Shown here in pieces: positions 15,902 to 25,247 of a stretch of 64,000 bases of DNA. The DNA comes from Maridesulfovibrio hydrothermalis AM13 = DSM 14728 (lineage in GTDB: Bacteria; Desulfobacterota; Desulfovibrionia; Desulfovibrionales; Desulfovibrionaceae). Each line of letters opens with the position of its first letter. The first letter of the stretch is position 1. The notes beneath the pieces were generated by a model. That model was not told where the DNA came from and searched no databases. It was given only the letters and a program-made list of their open reading frames with translations. The stretch spans positions 3,505,370-3,569,369 of the forward strand of contig NC_020055.1 of the NCBI RefSeq assembly GCF_000331025.1, given 5' to 3'. A program made the translations under genes and the position numbers.

Positions 15902-16894
15902 ATGATATTGACTGACAAAATAGGACGGGATGTGAGCTATCTCAGGCTCAGTGTCACCGACAGATGCAATCTGCGTTGCGTGTACTGTGTAACCAAAGAT
16001 TTCAAATTCATCCCTCATCCTGAAATTCTGAGATATGAAGAGATGCTCAGGCTGATTGATCTGGCTGCAACCATGAATATCAAAAAACTGCGGCTGACAG
16101 GCGGAGAACCTTTTGCCCGCCGCGGTTTTATGGGGTTTGTGGCCGAAATAATGCAGCGGCATGAAGATATGGACCTGCGTATCACAACCAACGGAACCAC
16201 CATTGAATCCCTTGTTCCTGACCTGAAAAAGATAGGCGTTAAAAGGCTCAATATCTCTCTCGACACTTTGGACAGAAAAACTTTTGAAGAAGTGACCGGA
16301 AAGGATCATCTTGATGATGTTTTGAACACTATTTCAGCCTGCCTTTCGGCCGGAATCAAAGTCAAGATCAACGCCGTTGCCATGAAGGGAGTCAACGACA
16401 AGGAACTGGGATCTTTTATTAATTTTGCAAAAGAAAACCCTCTGGACATGCGCTTTATTGAATTCATGCCCATGGGCGATGATACCAAGTCAGACAACAA
16501 CTTCTGGTCAGCAGACGAAATACTTGAACAAGGACAGCAGTTTGCCAACCTTATTCCGGTAAAAAGAACGCCTGAAAACAGAGGCCCCGCCCGCATGTAT
16601 ACCATTGAAGGCGGCAAAGGCAGACTGGGATTAATTTCTCCGGTCAGTTCGCATTTCTGCGGCACATGCAACAGGCTGCGAATCACATCAGACGGACATC
16701 TACGGACCTGCCTTTTCTCAGACAAAACCTATCGACTGCGCAATATTTTGAGAAACCCTGCTCTTGGAGATGATTTTTTGCTAAGAGTCATCGCTGCTGC
16801 TACCCGGGACAAGCCACTGGGCTATCATCTCCTCGAATCAAGATCAGGAAGTGAAGGTGTATGCGAAACACAGATGTCAGCCATCGGCGGCTAA
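15902..16894 (+). CDS. moaA: GTP 3',8-cyclase MoaA
   Basis: A 330-residue radical SAM enzyme that, with MoaC, converts GTP to the first pterin intermediate of molybdenum/tungsten cofactor synthesis. The N-terminal cluster motif is [11 protein letters not shown] and the second C-terminal cluster is [20 protein letters not shown]. The functional Gly-Gly C-terminus is present (SAIGG). Also seen are [13 protein letters not shown] and [11 protein letters not shown]. It directly follows fdhE and precedes a transposase-like gene by 23 bp. The position ties cofactor synthesis to formate dehydrogenase maturation. Confidence 0.96.
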   Translation: MILTDKIGRDVSYLRLSVTDRCNLRCVYCVTKDFKFIPHPEILRYEEMLRLIDLAATMNIKKLRLTGGEPFARRGFMGFVAEIMQRHEDMDLRITTNGTTIESLVPDLKKIGVKRLNISLDTLDRKTFEEVTGKDHLDDVLNTISACLSAGIKVKINAVAMKGVNDKELGSFINFAKENPLDMRFIEFMPMGDDTKSDNNFWSADEILEQGQQFANLIPVKRTPENRGPARMYTIEGGKGRLGLISPVSSHFCGTCNRLRITSDGHLRTCLFSDKTYRLRNILRNPALGDDFLLRVIAAATRDKPLGYHLLESRSGSEGVCETQMSAIGG

Positions 16895-16917
16895 ATAGAT
16901 CAAAGCCGGAAACTCAT

Positions 16918-17790
16918 ATGAACGATAAGAATGAGTTGATGAAAAGGTTGACCTCCTCAGAAGAAGAGGCCAGAGCTTTTCTCATCCATAAATGCCTTGG
17001 CGACAGAAAACCGTTTTGCCCCCGCTGTCGGGAGCACAAATTATATACGCTCAGTGGTAACCGCTACCGTTGCTCCTCCTGTAAGTACACCTTTCAGGAT
17101 TTCAGCGGACGGTGGATCAATAATGGAGGCTTGTCCTGTCAGGAATGGGTCCGCCTCATTCAAATGTTTGCCGAGGACAATACAGCTCATGCCATTTCAC
17201 TTGATCTGGATCTATCCTACAACGCAACTTATAAAGCCATCACCGCCCTGCGCTTCGCCATACTTTCGCAGGCAATCGATGCCCTGCAACTTTTAGGACC
17301 TGAGACCGGACTGCATACCCACCTTAAGGGGAAAAAGCTGACCGGTGTCCCTTCTAAAAGCAGTTCCAGAGCCATCCCCGTATTTGGCATTATGGAGAAA
17401 AACGGATGGGTGTTTATTGATTTAATGCAGAATATCACTGCCGAATCAGTCTTTCACTTCAACCATAATTTTCATTTGAAACTTGTGCGGCATGGTTCAC
17501 TCATCCACACTGACCGTTACCAGAAGTACGATGCCCTGATCCTTTGCGGGGACGATTCTCTGCCTTTGGACTACATCCGTAAATACCCGAGTATCACTCC
17601 GCACATCGAACTTTCAGACGGGGAATTCTGGGATTTCGCCCGTGAAAGATTCAAACGGTACAAAGGTATTTCACCGCATAGATTTCCGCTCTACCTGAAA
17701 GAGCTGGAATTCAGATTTAACAACCGCAACAAAGATTTATTTGACCTGCTGGTCGGATATATATGTAAGATTGTTCCAGATGTGGACTAG
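16918..17790 (+). CDS. IS1595-type transposase-derived protein, probably domesticated
   Basis: A 290-residue protein laid out like an IS1595/ISXO2 transposase: a zinc ribbon (CPRC and CSSC, about residues 38-62), an HTH-like region and a DDE domain. The second Asp segment (SLIHTDRYQKYDALI) and the Glu segment (DGEFWDFARERFKRYKG, then LYLKELEFRFNNR) are recognisable. Where family members have VDESYFG with the first catalytic Asp, this protein reads GPETGLHTHLKGKK, with no Asp. No terminal inverted repeats or target duplication are seen: moaA ends 23 bp upstream and a terminator follows. A DNA-binding role in the tungsten/molybdenum gene group is inference. Confidence 0.75.
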   Translation: MNDKNELMKRLTSSEEEARAFLIHKCLGDRKPFCPRCREHKLYTLSGNRYRCSSCKYTFQDFSGRWINNGGLSCQEWVRLIQMFAEDNTAHAISLDLDLSYNATYKAITALRFAILSQAIDALQLLGPETGLHTHLKGKKLTGVPSKSSSRAIPVFGIMEKNGWVFIDLMQNITAESVFHFNHNFHLKLVRHGSLIHTDRYQKYDALILCGDDSLPLDYIRKYPSITPHIELSDGEFWDFARERFKRYKGISPHRFPLYLKELEFRFNNRNKDLFDLLVGYICKIVPDVD

Positions 17791-17804
17791 ATAAAGGACA
17801 ATAT

Positions 17805-17838
17805 AAAAGCCCCTGAATATAATATTCAGGGGCTTTCA
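17805..17838. terminator. Shared terminator, transposase-like gene and diguanylate cyclase
   Basis: A near-perfect palindrome (17806-17820 with 17822-17836) with A and T flanks suitable for both strands. It lies between convergent genes. Confidence 0.8.
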
Positions 17839-17858
17839 TGTTTATCATCAAGGACAGT

Positions 17859-19310
17859 CTAGGCTTTAACTACTACGTTCCTGCCCTGCTTCTTTGATTC
17901 ATACATAGCCTGATCAGCTCTTCGGGTAAGAGAATCAAGACTGTCTCCCTCTGCATACTGTGCAACGCCGCAGCTTACGGTAATCTTGACATCTTCCGTC
18001 TTCGCACACTTCTCGCAGCAATGGCTGCTGTCCACAGAAGAGCGGATTCTTTCTGCTATTGCTACAGCCTGCTCACCGTCTCCTGCGACAAGAATTATAA
18101 ACTCATCACCGCCCCAGCGGGCGCACATATCAATTTCGCGTATAGCTCCGGTTATCAGAGTGGATATCTTTTTAAGAGCAGCATCCCCTTCTATGTGACC
18201 ATAAAGGTCATTGACCTGCTTGAAACAGTCAACGTCCAAAAGTATGATCGAAAACAATTTCCCGGTTTTAAAAAATGTATTAATTGCATCACCCACCCGA
18301 ATTTCAAATGCTCTGCGATTGGCGACTCCGGTTAATTCATCCGTATTGGCCTGCTTTTCAAGGCGCAATTGAAAATAGTTCACCGTAAAAATAGAAAGAA
18401 TAACAATCAGGACAGTCGCCAGCCCTCCGATAATAAGCGTACGCTGAAAGTTCCCTCGCGCAGATTGCAGCATTTCACTTTCACGCTGCTCAACGATTAA
18501 AAACCATTCCAGCTCAGGAATGTAGCGGGCCGTAAGCAATATTTTCTCGCCATCAACAACGCATTCATAAGTTGCAGGATCATTGTAAACTGTAGCGAGC
18601 ACCTGATCAGCGATTTCACTCAGCCCGGGGACATCCTTAATATTGGTATGCTCTATTTGGTAAACTTCGTGATGCGCTTGAACTGTTCCTTGCGGGTCCA
18701 CAAGAAATATCATCTTTGAATATTTCTCAGAAAAACTTTTCAGCAACTTGGACACATTGTCCATTTTAAGTCCCACTCCGGTGACTCCAAGCAGATTTCC
18801 ATCCTTGTCCTCCACTCTGTGGTTGATAAAAATGGTCAGTATATTCTTGTCTGCCTCATTGTTATCAACGTTCAAATCATACGCAGCATTGGAATTAATA
18901 AATTTGTAAAACCAGTCATCACGACTGTCTCTGGGAGAAATTACTTTCAGAATTCCCTGACTGTAAAAATATTTGCCACTTTTTGCTGAAACAAAAAAAG
19001 AGCTGAAAAATCCATACTTGTTTTTAATTTCATCCAGATACCGCATGATCTGAAGCACATCCGTCTCCCCCGACTTGGTCCAATCTTTTAAAAAAGTATC
19101 ATTGGCCATAAGGGAGGAAACAAAAAGAGGCCGCATGAGTCCAGCCTGAATTTCCGAATAAATATTGTCACGGGTAAGCGGAAGAGCAGAATTAAGCATC
19201 TCATCCCGTGCATTTTGCCGGGAGACATTGTAGTTGAAAACACTGAGCGAAATGAAAGCACCGACCAAAATGGCCGTAAGAACCAATATCAACTTTACCC
19301 GTACTGACAT
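17859..19310 (-). CDS. Membrane diguanylate cyclase with periplasmic Cache-type sensor
   Basis: A 483-residue protein: first membrane helix at about 7-27 (ILVLTAILVGAFISLSVFNY), a periplasmic dCache-like sensor (about 30-280, with GVTGVGLKMDNVSKLL), a second helix (LIIGGLATVLIVILSIFTVN), then a GGDEF domain. The catalytic motif is intact (RWGGDEFII), so it should make cyclic di-GMP from GTP. An Arg-x-x-Asp inhibitory site is not obvious before it. Such enzymes link an external signal to motility or biofilm. It is a single gene ending at the shared terminator. Confidence 0.9.
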   Translation of the reverse strand: MSVRVKLILVLTAILVGAFISLSVFNYNVSRQNARDEMLNSALPLTRDNIYSEIQAGLMRPLFVSSLMANDTFLKDWTKSGETDVLQIMRYLDEIKNKYGFFSSFFVSAKSGKYFYSQGILKVISPRDSRDDWFYKFINSNAAYDLNVDNNEADKNILTIFINHRVEDKDGNLLGVTGVGLKMDNVSKLLKSFSEKYSKMIFLVDPQGTVQAHHEVYQIEHTNIKDVPGLSEIADQVLATVYNDPATYECVVDGEKILLTARYIPELEWFLIVEQRESEMLQSARGNFQRTLIIGGLATVLIVILSIFTVNYFQLRLEKQANTDELTGVANRRAFEIRVGDAINTFFKTGKLFSIILLDVDCFKQVNDLYGHIEGDAALKKISTLITGAIREIDMCARWGGDEFIILVAGDGEQAVAIAERIRSSVDSSHCCEKCAKTEDVKITVSCGVAQYAEGDSLDSLTRRADQAMYESKKQGRNVVVKA

Positions 19311-19436
19311 TACCCCTCCGGAATAGTCTAGAAGAATCTAGCGCGATTCAATGCTGCGTGAAGCACAACGAGTATACATCATCATGCGGGTTGATAGAAT
19401 GATTTTGCTCAAGAATAAGCGAAAACTGGATATTGC

Positions 19437-20417
19437 TTAGAAAAGCCGACCTGAATCCGTCGTCTTCTGCAGGTGTTGATAGGCTCTGGCTGTAGCGACA
19501 CGTCCACGCGAAGTTCGCTTTAAAAACCCGCACTGAATCAAGTAAGGTTCATAAATATCTTCAATAGTGCGCACTTCTTCCGAACAGGCTACCGCAATGG
19601 TTTTAACCCCCACCGGCCCGCCGCCAAACTGATCAATCAGAATAGACAGAATTTTCCGGTCCATGTAATCGAGGCCCAGCGGATCAACATCAAGGCGTTT
19701 AAGGGCCATGTCTGCTATTTCAGCATCAACCACCCCGCTGCCATGCACAGTTGCATAATCGCGGACCCTGCGCAATAAACGGTTAGCAATACGCGGAGTA
19801 CCGCGAGAGCGTTTGCCTATGATAAGAGCACCTTCCCCGGTTACTTCGAGGTCAAAAATACGGGCTGCGCGGGTAACAATTCTGGCAAGTTCTTCCGGTG
19901 AATAGAACTCCAGACGGAAAATACAACCGAACCTGTCACGAAGCGGCGAGGTAAGCAAGCCGAGACGGGTAGTTGCGCCCACCAGAGTGAACGGCTCAAG
20001 ATCGATCTTAACAGTACGGGCGGCAGGCCCCTGACCGATAATCAGATCAATATTATAATCTTCCATGGCCGGATAAAGAACTTCCTCCACAGCAGCGGGA
20101 ACTCGATGGATTTCATCGATAAAGAGTATATCATTGCGGGAAAGGTTGGTCAGAATTGCGGCCAGATCTCCGCTACGCTCCAGCACAGGACCGGAGGTCG
20201 AAATAAGATTCACCCCAAGTTCAGAGGAGATGATACGTGCAAGTGTAGTTTTACCGAGACCGGGATTTCCATAGAACAGTGCATGATCCATAGCAGTGCC
20301 CCGGCCGCGGGCGGCCTGAATGAATACATCGAGATTATCACGCAGATCGTCCTGACCGATAAAATCAGTCAGCCGTTGGGGTCTTATATGATCATCTGAT
20401 CCTGTATTATCCATCAT
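19437..20417 (-). CDS. ruvB: Holliday junction branch migration helicase RuvB
   Basis: A 326-residue AAA+ motor with Walker [12 protein letters not shown], Walker B ILFIDEIH, sensor GATTRLG and the C-terminal winged-helix segment [14 protein letters not shown]. With RuvA it drives branch migration of Holliday junctions. Last gene of the yebC-ruvC-ruvA-ruvB operon, 30 bp after ruvA. Two consecutive ATG codons are present; the first is used here. Confidence 0.97.
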   Translation of the reverse strand: MMDNTGSDDHIRPQRLTDFIGQDDLRDNLDVFIQAARGRGTAMDHALFYGNPGLGKTTLARIISSELGVNLISTSGPVLERSGDLAAILTNLSRNDILFIDEIHRVPAAVEEVLYPAMEDYNIDLIIGQGPAARTVKIDLEPFTLVGATTRLGLLTSPLRDRFGCIFRLEFYSPEELARIVTRAARIFDLEVTGEGALIIGKRSRGTPRIANRLLRRVRDYATVHGSGVVDAEIADMALKRLDVDPLGLDYMDRKILSILIDQFGGGPVGVKTIAVACSEEVRTIEDIYEPYLIQCGFLKRTSRGRVATARAYQHLQKTTDSGRLF

Positions 20418-20447
20418 ATTCCGGCACTGCCTGCTGTTTGAAAAATC

Positions 20448-21059
20448 TTATTTACTTTGAGAAATTTTCTTTAGAGCTACCCTGATTGCGCCGCCGGCAT
20501 CAAGATCAGGCTCCTCGTCAAAAATATTTTTAAGAAATTCCCTGACTTCGTCATCTGCATACCCCAGATTGCGTAAACCCGAAAGAGCATCAAGAAACTC
20601 ACTGCGGTCACCCTCGGCAGGGCATGAACCGCTGCGGACAACGGCACTTTTAAGAGTCTCCATCTTATCTTTGAGCGACCACAGAATCTGACGAGCTGAT
20701 TTAGGCCCGATACCCGGAACAATTGAAAGCGTCTTCACATCTTCACGGAAGACTATATCCTGCAACTCCTTAGGATTAAACTGCGAAAGGATTGCCAGTG
20801 CTTTTTTAGGCCCGAGGCGGTCAATTGAAATAAGGGTCCGGAAAACTTCCCGATCATCAAAGCAGGGAAAGCCGTAAAGGTCAAAAGCATCTTCACGCAC
20901 TACTGAATGAACATAAAAAACCATATCGGCCCCTGCCTCGGGCAAGGTTGAAATGGCCGTAATGGTCAAAAAGAGTTCATACCCCACCCCGCCGGGGGTC
21001 AGGATAATACATGACTTATCTGTAGCTTCGAGAAGTTTACCATGAATATAGGCGATCAT
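20448..21059 (-). CDS. ruvA: Holliday junction binding protein RuvA
   Basis: A 203-residue RuvA: N-terminal OB fold (MIAYIHGKLLEATDKSCII), a helix-hairpin-helix region (LSIVPGIGPKSARQILWSLK) and a C-terminal RuvB-contact domain (DALSGLRNLGYADDEVREFL). It holds the four-way junction as tetramers and recruits RuvB. The start overlaps the ruvC stop by 4 bp (ATGA), implying coupled translation. Confidence 0.96.
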   Translation of the reverse strand: MIAYIHGKLLEATDKSCIILTPGGVGYELFLTITAISTLPEAGADMVFYVHSVVREDAFDLYGFPCFDDREVFRTLISIDRLGPKKALAILSQFNPKELQDIVFREDVKTLSIVPGIGPKSARQILWSLKDKMETLKSAVVRSGSCPAEGDRSEFLDALSGLRNLGYADDEVREFLKNIFDEEPDLDAGGAIRVALKKISQSK

Positions 21060-21562
21060 TTTCCAGCCATCCTTGCAAATCTTCGTTCATTGAGATGACA
21101 AATCGCAATAGCCAGAGCATCGGTGGTATCAAGAGCCCATTTGGTATTTTTCACACCGAGAATGCGCTCCACCATAAAAGCGACCTGAGACTTGTCCGCA
21201 CGTCCATTGCCCACAAGATTCAGTTTTACCTTTGTTGGTTCATAACCGGATACAATTATTCCGGAAACAGCACAGGCGGCCATAGCGGCCCCTCTCGCCT
21301 GTCCCAGTTTTAAGGCGGAAGCCGAATTAGAGGCGACAAAAATATTTTCTATTGCCGCCTCATCCGGTGAATGACTTGCGAGCAGCCCGGCAATGCGTGC
21401 ATAAATCTGCCCCAGACGGGCGCACATGGGCTTTTTGGAGTCGGTCCGGATTGTTCCGGCATCAACAAGGGAGACCTGACCGGATAATTCCCTGACAATT
21501 CCGAATCCCGTTACCCGGGTTCCGGGGTCAATGCCGATAATAACAATACCGGAATCTCCCAT
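21056..21562 (-). CDS. ruvC: Holliday junction resolvase RuvC
   Basis: A 168-residue resolvase. Acidic catalytic residues are visible in IIGIDPGTRVTGFG, in AAIENIFV and in ALDTTDALAIAICH. It cuts Holliday junctions symmetrically after RuvAB branch migration. The start immediately follows the yebC stop (TAG-ATG), and the end overlaps ruvA. Confidence 0.96.
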   Translation of the reverse strand: MGDSGIVIIGIDPGTRVTGFGIVRELSGQVSLVDAGTIRTDSKKPMCARLGQIYARIAGLLASHSPDEAAIENIFVASNSASALKLGQARGAAMAACAVSGIIVSGYEPTKVKLNLVGNGRADKSQVAFMVERILGVKNTKWALDTTDALAIAICHLNERRFARMAGK

Positions 21563-22309
21563 CTAACCTTCCATTTCAGCCATAAGCTCGTCAGGAAAAT
21601 CAGCGTTGACATGGACGCTCTGCACGTCATCGTTGTCTTCAAGTTTTTCCATAAGGTTCATAAGCTTTTTGGCATTAGAAACGTCCACCTCAACGAGGTT
21701 TTTGGGAACATAAGCCAGTTCAGATCTTACTGCTACACATTCTGCTGTTTCAAAGGCCTTCTGAACTGTTGTGAAATCTTCAGGCGCGCAGTGAACTTCA
21801 AGAGAACCTTCTTCTGCGATAACGTCCTCAGCTCCTGCATCAAGGCCGATTTCAAGAAGCTGATCTTCAGTGTATTTTTCACTGTCGAAAACCATCACGC
21901 CTCTTTTGTCAAACATCCATGCAACGCAGCCGGCTTCGCCCATAGAACCGCCGCTTTTGGACAGCGCATAACGGACTTCAGCAACCGTACGGTTCTTATT
22001 ATCGGTAGCGGCTTCGATAAGAATTGCTACACCGCCGGGACCGTAACCTTCGTACATGATTTCACTGATATCACCACCGGCGAGTTCTCCGGTACCTTTT
22101 TTAATCGCGGTATCAATTTTATCGTTAGGCATGTTTACGGCTTTCGCTTTGGAAACCGCAAGACGCAAAGAAGCGTTCATGGCAATATCACCACCGCCTT
22201 TGGCAGCGATAATGATGTCTTTAGCCATCTTAGTAAAAATTTTGCCGCGCTTGGCGTCCTGTCTGCCTTTTCTATGCTGAATGTTCGCCCATTTACTATG
22301 TCCAGCCAT
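21563..22309 (-). CDS. yebC: YebC/PmpR-family regulator or translation factor
   Basis: A 248-residue YebC protein starting MAGHSKWANIQHRKGRQDAK, the family hallmark. Other conserved parts are YEGYGPGGVAILIEAATDNK and GAEDVIAEEGSLEVHC. YebC relatives were described as DNA-binding regulators, and some as factors that ease ribosome stalling at proline tracts; which applies here cannot be told. The start follows AGGAGGAATA. It is the first gene of the ruv operon. Confidence 0.94.
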   Translation of the reverse strand: MAGHSKWANIQHRKGRQDAKRGKIFTKMAKDIIIAAKGGGDIAMNASLRLAVSKAKAVNMPNDKIDTAIKKGTGELAGGDISEIMYEGYGPGGVAILIEAATDNKNRTVAEVRYALSKSGGSMGEAGCVAWMFDKRGVMVFDSEKYTEDQLLEIGLDAGAEDVIAEEGSLEVHCAPEDFTTVQKAFETAECVAVRSELAYVPKNLVEVDVSNAKKLMNLMEKLEDNDDVQSVHVNADFPDELMAEMEG

Positions 22310-22497
22310 TATTCCTCCTGAAAGAACGTAAGCCCACTCCTGATATTTACAGGGAGGCTGCTAATTTATAATTTACCTTTTACGGGAGCAAACTGCTTGG
22401 TGGGTATACCGGTTAGTTTGCATCCGGCCCGTTTATAAAGGCCCGTTAGCTTTAACCGAAATCCGGAGGAAAAGAACCACCGGACTATATATAAAGA

Positions 22498-22582
22498 TGG
22501 TGGTGGGGGGAGGATTCGAACCTCCGAAGGCGTTGCCGACAGATTTACAGTCTGTTCCCTTTGGCCACTCGGGAACCCCACC
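22498..22582 (-). tRNA. tRNA-Tyr (GTA), copy 1
   Basis: An 85-nt class II tRNA with 7-bp acceptor stem (GGTGGGG with CCCCACC), encoded CCA, anticodon loop ACTGTAAAT (GTA), long variable arm and T-loop TTCGAAT. It is identical to the copy at 22843-22927. A possible hairpin downstream (GCAAACT with AGTTTGC, near 22390-22423) may end the transcript. Confidence 0.97.
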
Positions 22583-22802
22583 ATCTCAAGCTGCGTGGCA
22601 GCTCACATAAACTTTTATAAAATACGTAGAGGCACTAGTACTCTTCTCTGGCACGAAAGCCAAGCCCTAGGATGAGAATCTGCAGACTTTATTCACAGAA
22701 ACTTAACAAGTTAAAGATTTAATCTAAGTGAAAATCTTCGCAGTAAAACTCCATACCAAAAATTCCAGCAAATGTACTCTGGCAAATATGACTGCCCCAA
22801 AT

Positions 22803-22832
22803 AAAAATCCGGCGAGGGAACGCCGGATTTTT
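22803..22832 (-). terminator. Terminator after tRNA-Tyr copy 2
   Basis: A 12-bp stem (AAAAATCCGGCG with its complement, 6-nt loop) with a T-run on the minus strand, 10 bp after the 3' end of the second tRNA-Tyr. It suggests the two copies are separate transcripts. Confidence 0.75.
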
Positions 22833-22842
22833 ATTTGAAATA

Positions 22843-22927
22843 TGGTGGTGGGGGGAGGATTCGAACCTCCGAAGGCGTTGCCGACAGATTTACAGTCTGT
22901 TCCCTTTGGCCACTCGGGAACCCCACC
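22843..22927 (-). tRNA. tRNA-Tyr (GTA), copy 2
   Basis: An 85-nt tRNA-Tyr with sequence identical to copy 1, anticodon GTA and encoded CCA. Upstream on the minus strand is a weak promoter-like pair (TTGAAA at 22959-22964 and TAAAAT at 22938-22943, spacing 15). Confidence 0.97.
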
Positions 22928-22983
22928 AAATAAAAGAATTTTAAAGCTGAATGAGTTCTTTCAAGCAGCGATGAGATGACTTC

Positions 22984-23583
22984 CTACTCAACTATTCCCA
23001 AAAAGCCAAGCCCTACTATAAAGATTTCTTTACTTTCTTGTCTGGAGCTTTTCGGTTTAAAATTCTTCACCTTGGAAAACATCTTGCGCAGGGAATCTGT
23101 GTAGCCCCGGACATCAGGGCCTTCAAATATTTTAACCACAAAATTTCCACCCTTCTTAAGCCTGCTGGGCAGAATATCCCTTGCCCTTTCACAAAGCTCC
23201 AGCGAATTAACCTGATCAGCAAATTTAACCCCGCTTGTTTTGGGAGCCATATCACTGATGATAAGATCATATGGAAGCTGCATATCCATTGCAGCCAGAA
23301 GTTCAGGAGAATCGACAAACACATCAGCCTGCAAAAAAGTTGCATTAGGCGGAAACTCGGTATCCGTAGACTGAATGTCCACCCCCAGCACGCGGCCCTC
23401 ATCCCCGACTTTCTTCGCCGCAAAAAGTGTCCATGAACCGGGCGCGGCCCCGAGGTCCATTACATTCTGGCCCTTAGCTAAAATTTTAAAACGTTTATCC
23501 AGCTCCTGAAGTTTGTACACGGAACGGGCCGGATAATTATCTTTCTTAGCCTTTTTAAAGTAATGATCGCGATATTGTTTCAT
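22984..23583 (-). CDS. rlmE: 23S rRNA (uridine-2'-O-)-methyltransferase RlmE
   Basis: A 199-residue FtsJ/RrmJ-type methyltransferase. Seen are the N-terminal basic stretch ([20 protein letters not shown]) with the first Lys of the catalytic K-D-K-E set, the SAM-binding motif [13 protein letters not shown], the DIISDMAPK-like segment [12 protein letters not shown] with the catalytic Asp, and the Lys in NFVVKIFEG. RlmE methylates U2552 of 23S rRNA during late 50S assembly. Its start has only a weak ribosome site. It is divergent from the glycosyltransferase gene. Confidence 0.94.
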   Translation of the reverse strand: MKQYRDHYFKKAKKDNYPARSVYKLQELDKRFKILAKGQNVMDLGAAPGSWTLFAAKKVGDEGRVLGVDIQSTDTEFPPNATFLQADVFVDSPELLAAMDMQLPYDLIISDMAPKTSGVKFADQVNSLELCERARDILPSRLKKGGNFVVKIFEGPDVRGYTDSLRKMFSKVKNFKPKSSRQESKEIFIVGLGFLGIVE

Positions 23584-23692
23584 TGTATATATTGTGTTTA
23601 GCAGCCCAACAGGAGAAAAGACTTTTCCCGCCGACTGCTGTATAAGGTAGAGGAAAATTAACTCATTACGGCTCGCAAGCCAAGTTTCATAT

Positions 23693-25174
23693 ATGCAGCG
23701 CCCACAACGAATCCAAATTAAAAACGAATCCGGAATCCCCCAGACACTTCCCGAAGGAAAGCAATACTTTCAGGACCTCGGCGGAAGCGGAGACATACTG
23801 TTTCTAGGTCTTGGCCCCGTACCGGAAACAGCCGCAGCCCTTTTTCCTGACAGCTCAACGTTATATTATATTGAATGCCGTGAATTTGAAGAGCAAATTA
23901 AGCTCCGCAGAGAACTTCCACCTGTATTCAAACGGATAACGCAAGAACAACTCAAGGAAAAAAGCAAACTGCGCATTGTCCTGTACACCCCAAATAAAAA
24001 GCTTTTCCCTTCATTCTGGGAGCCGGTCATTTCAAGACTAAGGCTTGCAGGCACTGGTATACAGGCAAAAAAAAGGCATAAAACAGTTTGGATTCCCGGA
24101 GATGATAAGTCACTTCTGGTGCCGGAAATATCCCGCGCCTTTGCTGCTGCCGACTTCACATACAGGGTTATCGCCCCGGATGCAATGCGCAAGAATCTGC
24201 TTTCCCTGCTGGATCAGGAATTGCCTGAAATTGTATTCAGCATCAACTACAGCGGGCTTGATAATTCCGGAGAAACTTATTTCATGCTCTGCGAGGCTGG
24301 TGTTAAGGTCGTTGTCTGGTTGGTGGACAACCCTTTTCATATTATTTCAGGGGTCAAGTCAGACTATTGGAAACAGGTTCCTACAATGGTAACTGACGAC
24401 TGGTTTATTGATCCGCTCGAAAAACTTGGAGCGCAAAAACTGATTCACCTGCCACTGGCAACCGATCCTGAGCTTTTCAACTCTACTGTACCTAAATACC
24501 CTGCTCTTGAAGAACGCATTGTTTTTGTCGGCCGCTCCAGCTTTCCTCAAAAAAAATCTTTTTTTTCAGGATGCACCTTTACGCAAACCGACCAGATTGA
24601 TGCCGCCTCCGCCATAAGGCAAGGTGTTAAACCTGACTATGAATGGTGGGCCAGACGTGACAGACTGAATACTTTCTGGCCCGGACGAAAAGTCCGCGAA
24701 ACAGGGTTCAGAGCTGAACAGGCTGGACTGCTCTGGCGCAGCAATGCTCTTGAAAATGTAAAATCAAAACTGACCCTGTTCGGTGATGCCGGCTGGAAAG
24801 ATCAACTGAGTGCTTCGGATCTCCGCCCGCCTGTTGACTACTATACTGCTCTGCCATCCATCTATGCAGGCTCCGGCATTACTTTAAATATGACAAGTCC
24901 GCTGCTACCGCACGGCTTAACTCAGAGGAACTTCGATGTCTGGGCTGCCGGAGGATTCCTTATCTCCGACTTTACACCCGGTCTTTCTATTTTCCCTGAG
25001 GAGCTTGCGGCTGAGTGTTCTTTCACATCACCGGACCAACTGGCAGAGCTTTGCGATAAATTCGCAAGCCTGCCCCGACTCAGAAAAAGCCTTTCAAAAA
25101 TATGGCACAAAGTTATTATGCAAGAGCATACCTATAACTGTAGACTCCATAACATTCTAAACTTCTTGCAGTAA
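23693..25174 (+). CDS. CgeB-like glycosyltransferase
   Basis: A 493-residue protein laid out like the CgeB/DUF3880 glycosyltransferases common in flagellated Desulfovibrio. The N-terminal half resembles a nucleotide-binding fold ([17 protein letters not shown]); the middle has [35 protein letters not shown] and [11 protein letters not shown]. The C-terminal glycosyl-transfer part includes [20 protein letters not shown] and [17 protein letters not shown]. Relatives modify surface glycans, spore coat or flagellin; the acceptor here is unknown. It stands alone between rlmE and a lipoprotein gene. The ribosome site before ATG 23693 is poor. Confidence 0.8.
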   Translation: MQRPQRIQIKNESGIPQTLPEGKQYFQDLGGSGDILFLGLGPVPETAAALFPDSSTLYYIECREFEEQIKLRRELPPVFKRITQEQLKEKSKLRIVLYTPNKKLFPSFWEPVISRLRLAGTGIQAKKRHKTVWIPGDDKSLLVPEISRAFAAADFTYRVIAPDAMRKNLLSLLDQELPEIVFSINYSGLDNSGETYFMLCEAGVKVVVWLVDNPFHIISGVKSDYWKQVPTMVTDDWFIDPLEKLGAQKLIHLPLATDPELFNSTVPKYPALEERIVFVGRSSFPQKKSFFSGCTFTQTDQIDAASAIRQGVKPDYEWWARRDRLNTFWPGRKVRETGFRAEQAGLLWRSNALENVKSKLTLFGDAGWKDQLSASDLRPPVDYYTALPSIYAGSGITLNMTSPLLPHGLTQRNFDVWAAGGFLISDFTPGLSIFPEELAAECSFTSPDQLAELCDKFASLPRLRKSLSKIWHKVIMQEHTYNCRLHNILNFLQ

Positions 25175-25247
25175 AACAAGCCAGCACACTTACGGCATAC
25201 CTTTTGCTACTCTACATCCATGAACACTAATCAAGGATGATACAGAG

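Noticed and set aside
16861-17858. Intact IS1595-family insertion sequence
   Set aside because: No terminal inverted repeats or target duplication seen, the gene abuts moaA, and a catalytic Asp is missing.
21611-22321. 236-codon plus-strand frame opposite yebC
   Set aside because: Shadow of yebC; no ribosome site and no family-like sequence, whereas the minus-strand protein is clearly YebC.
22366-22584. 72-codon minus-strand frame over the first tRNA-Tyr
   Set aside because: Its start region (MVGFPSGQREQTVNLS) is only the translated tRNA-Tyr; a known annotation artefact.
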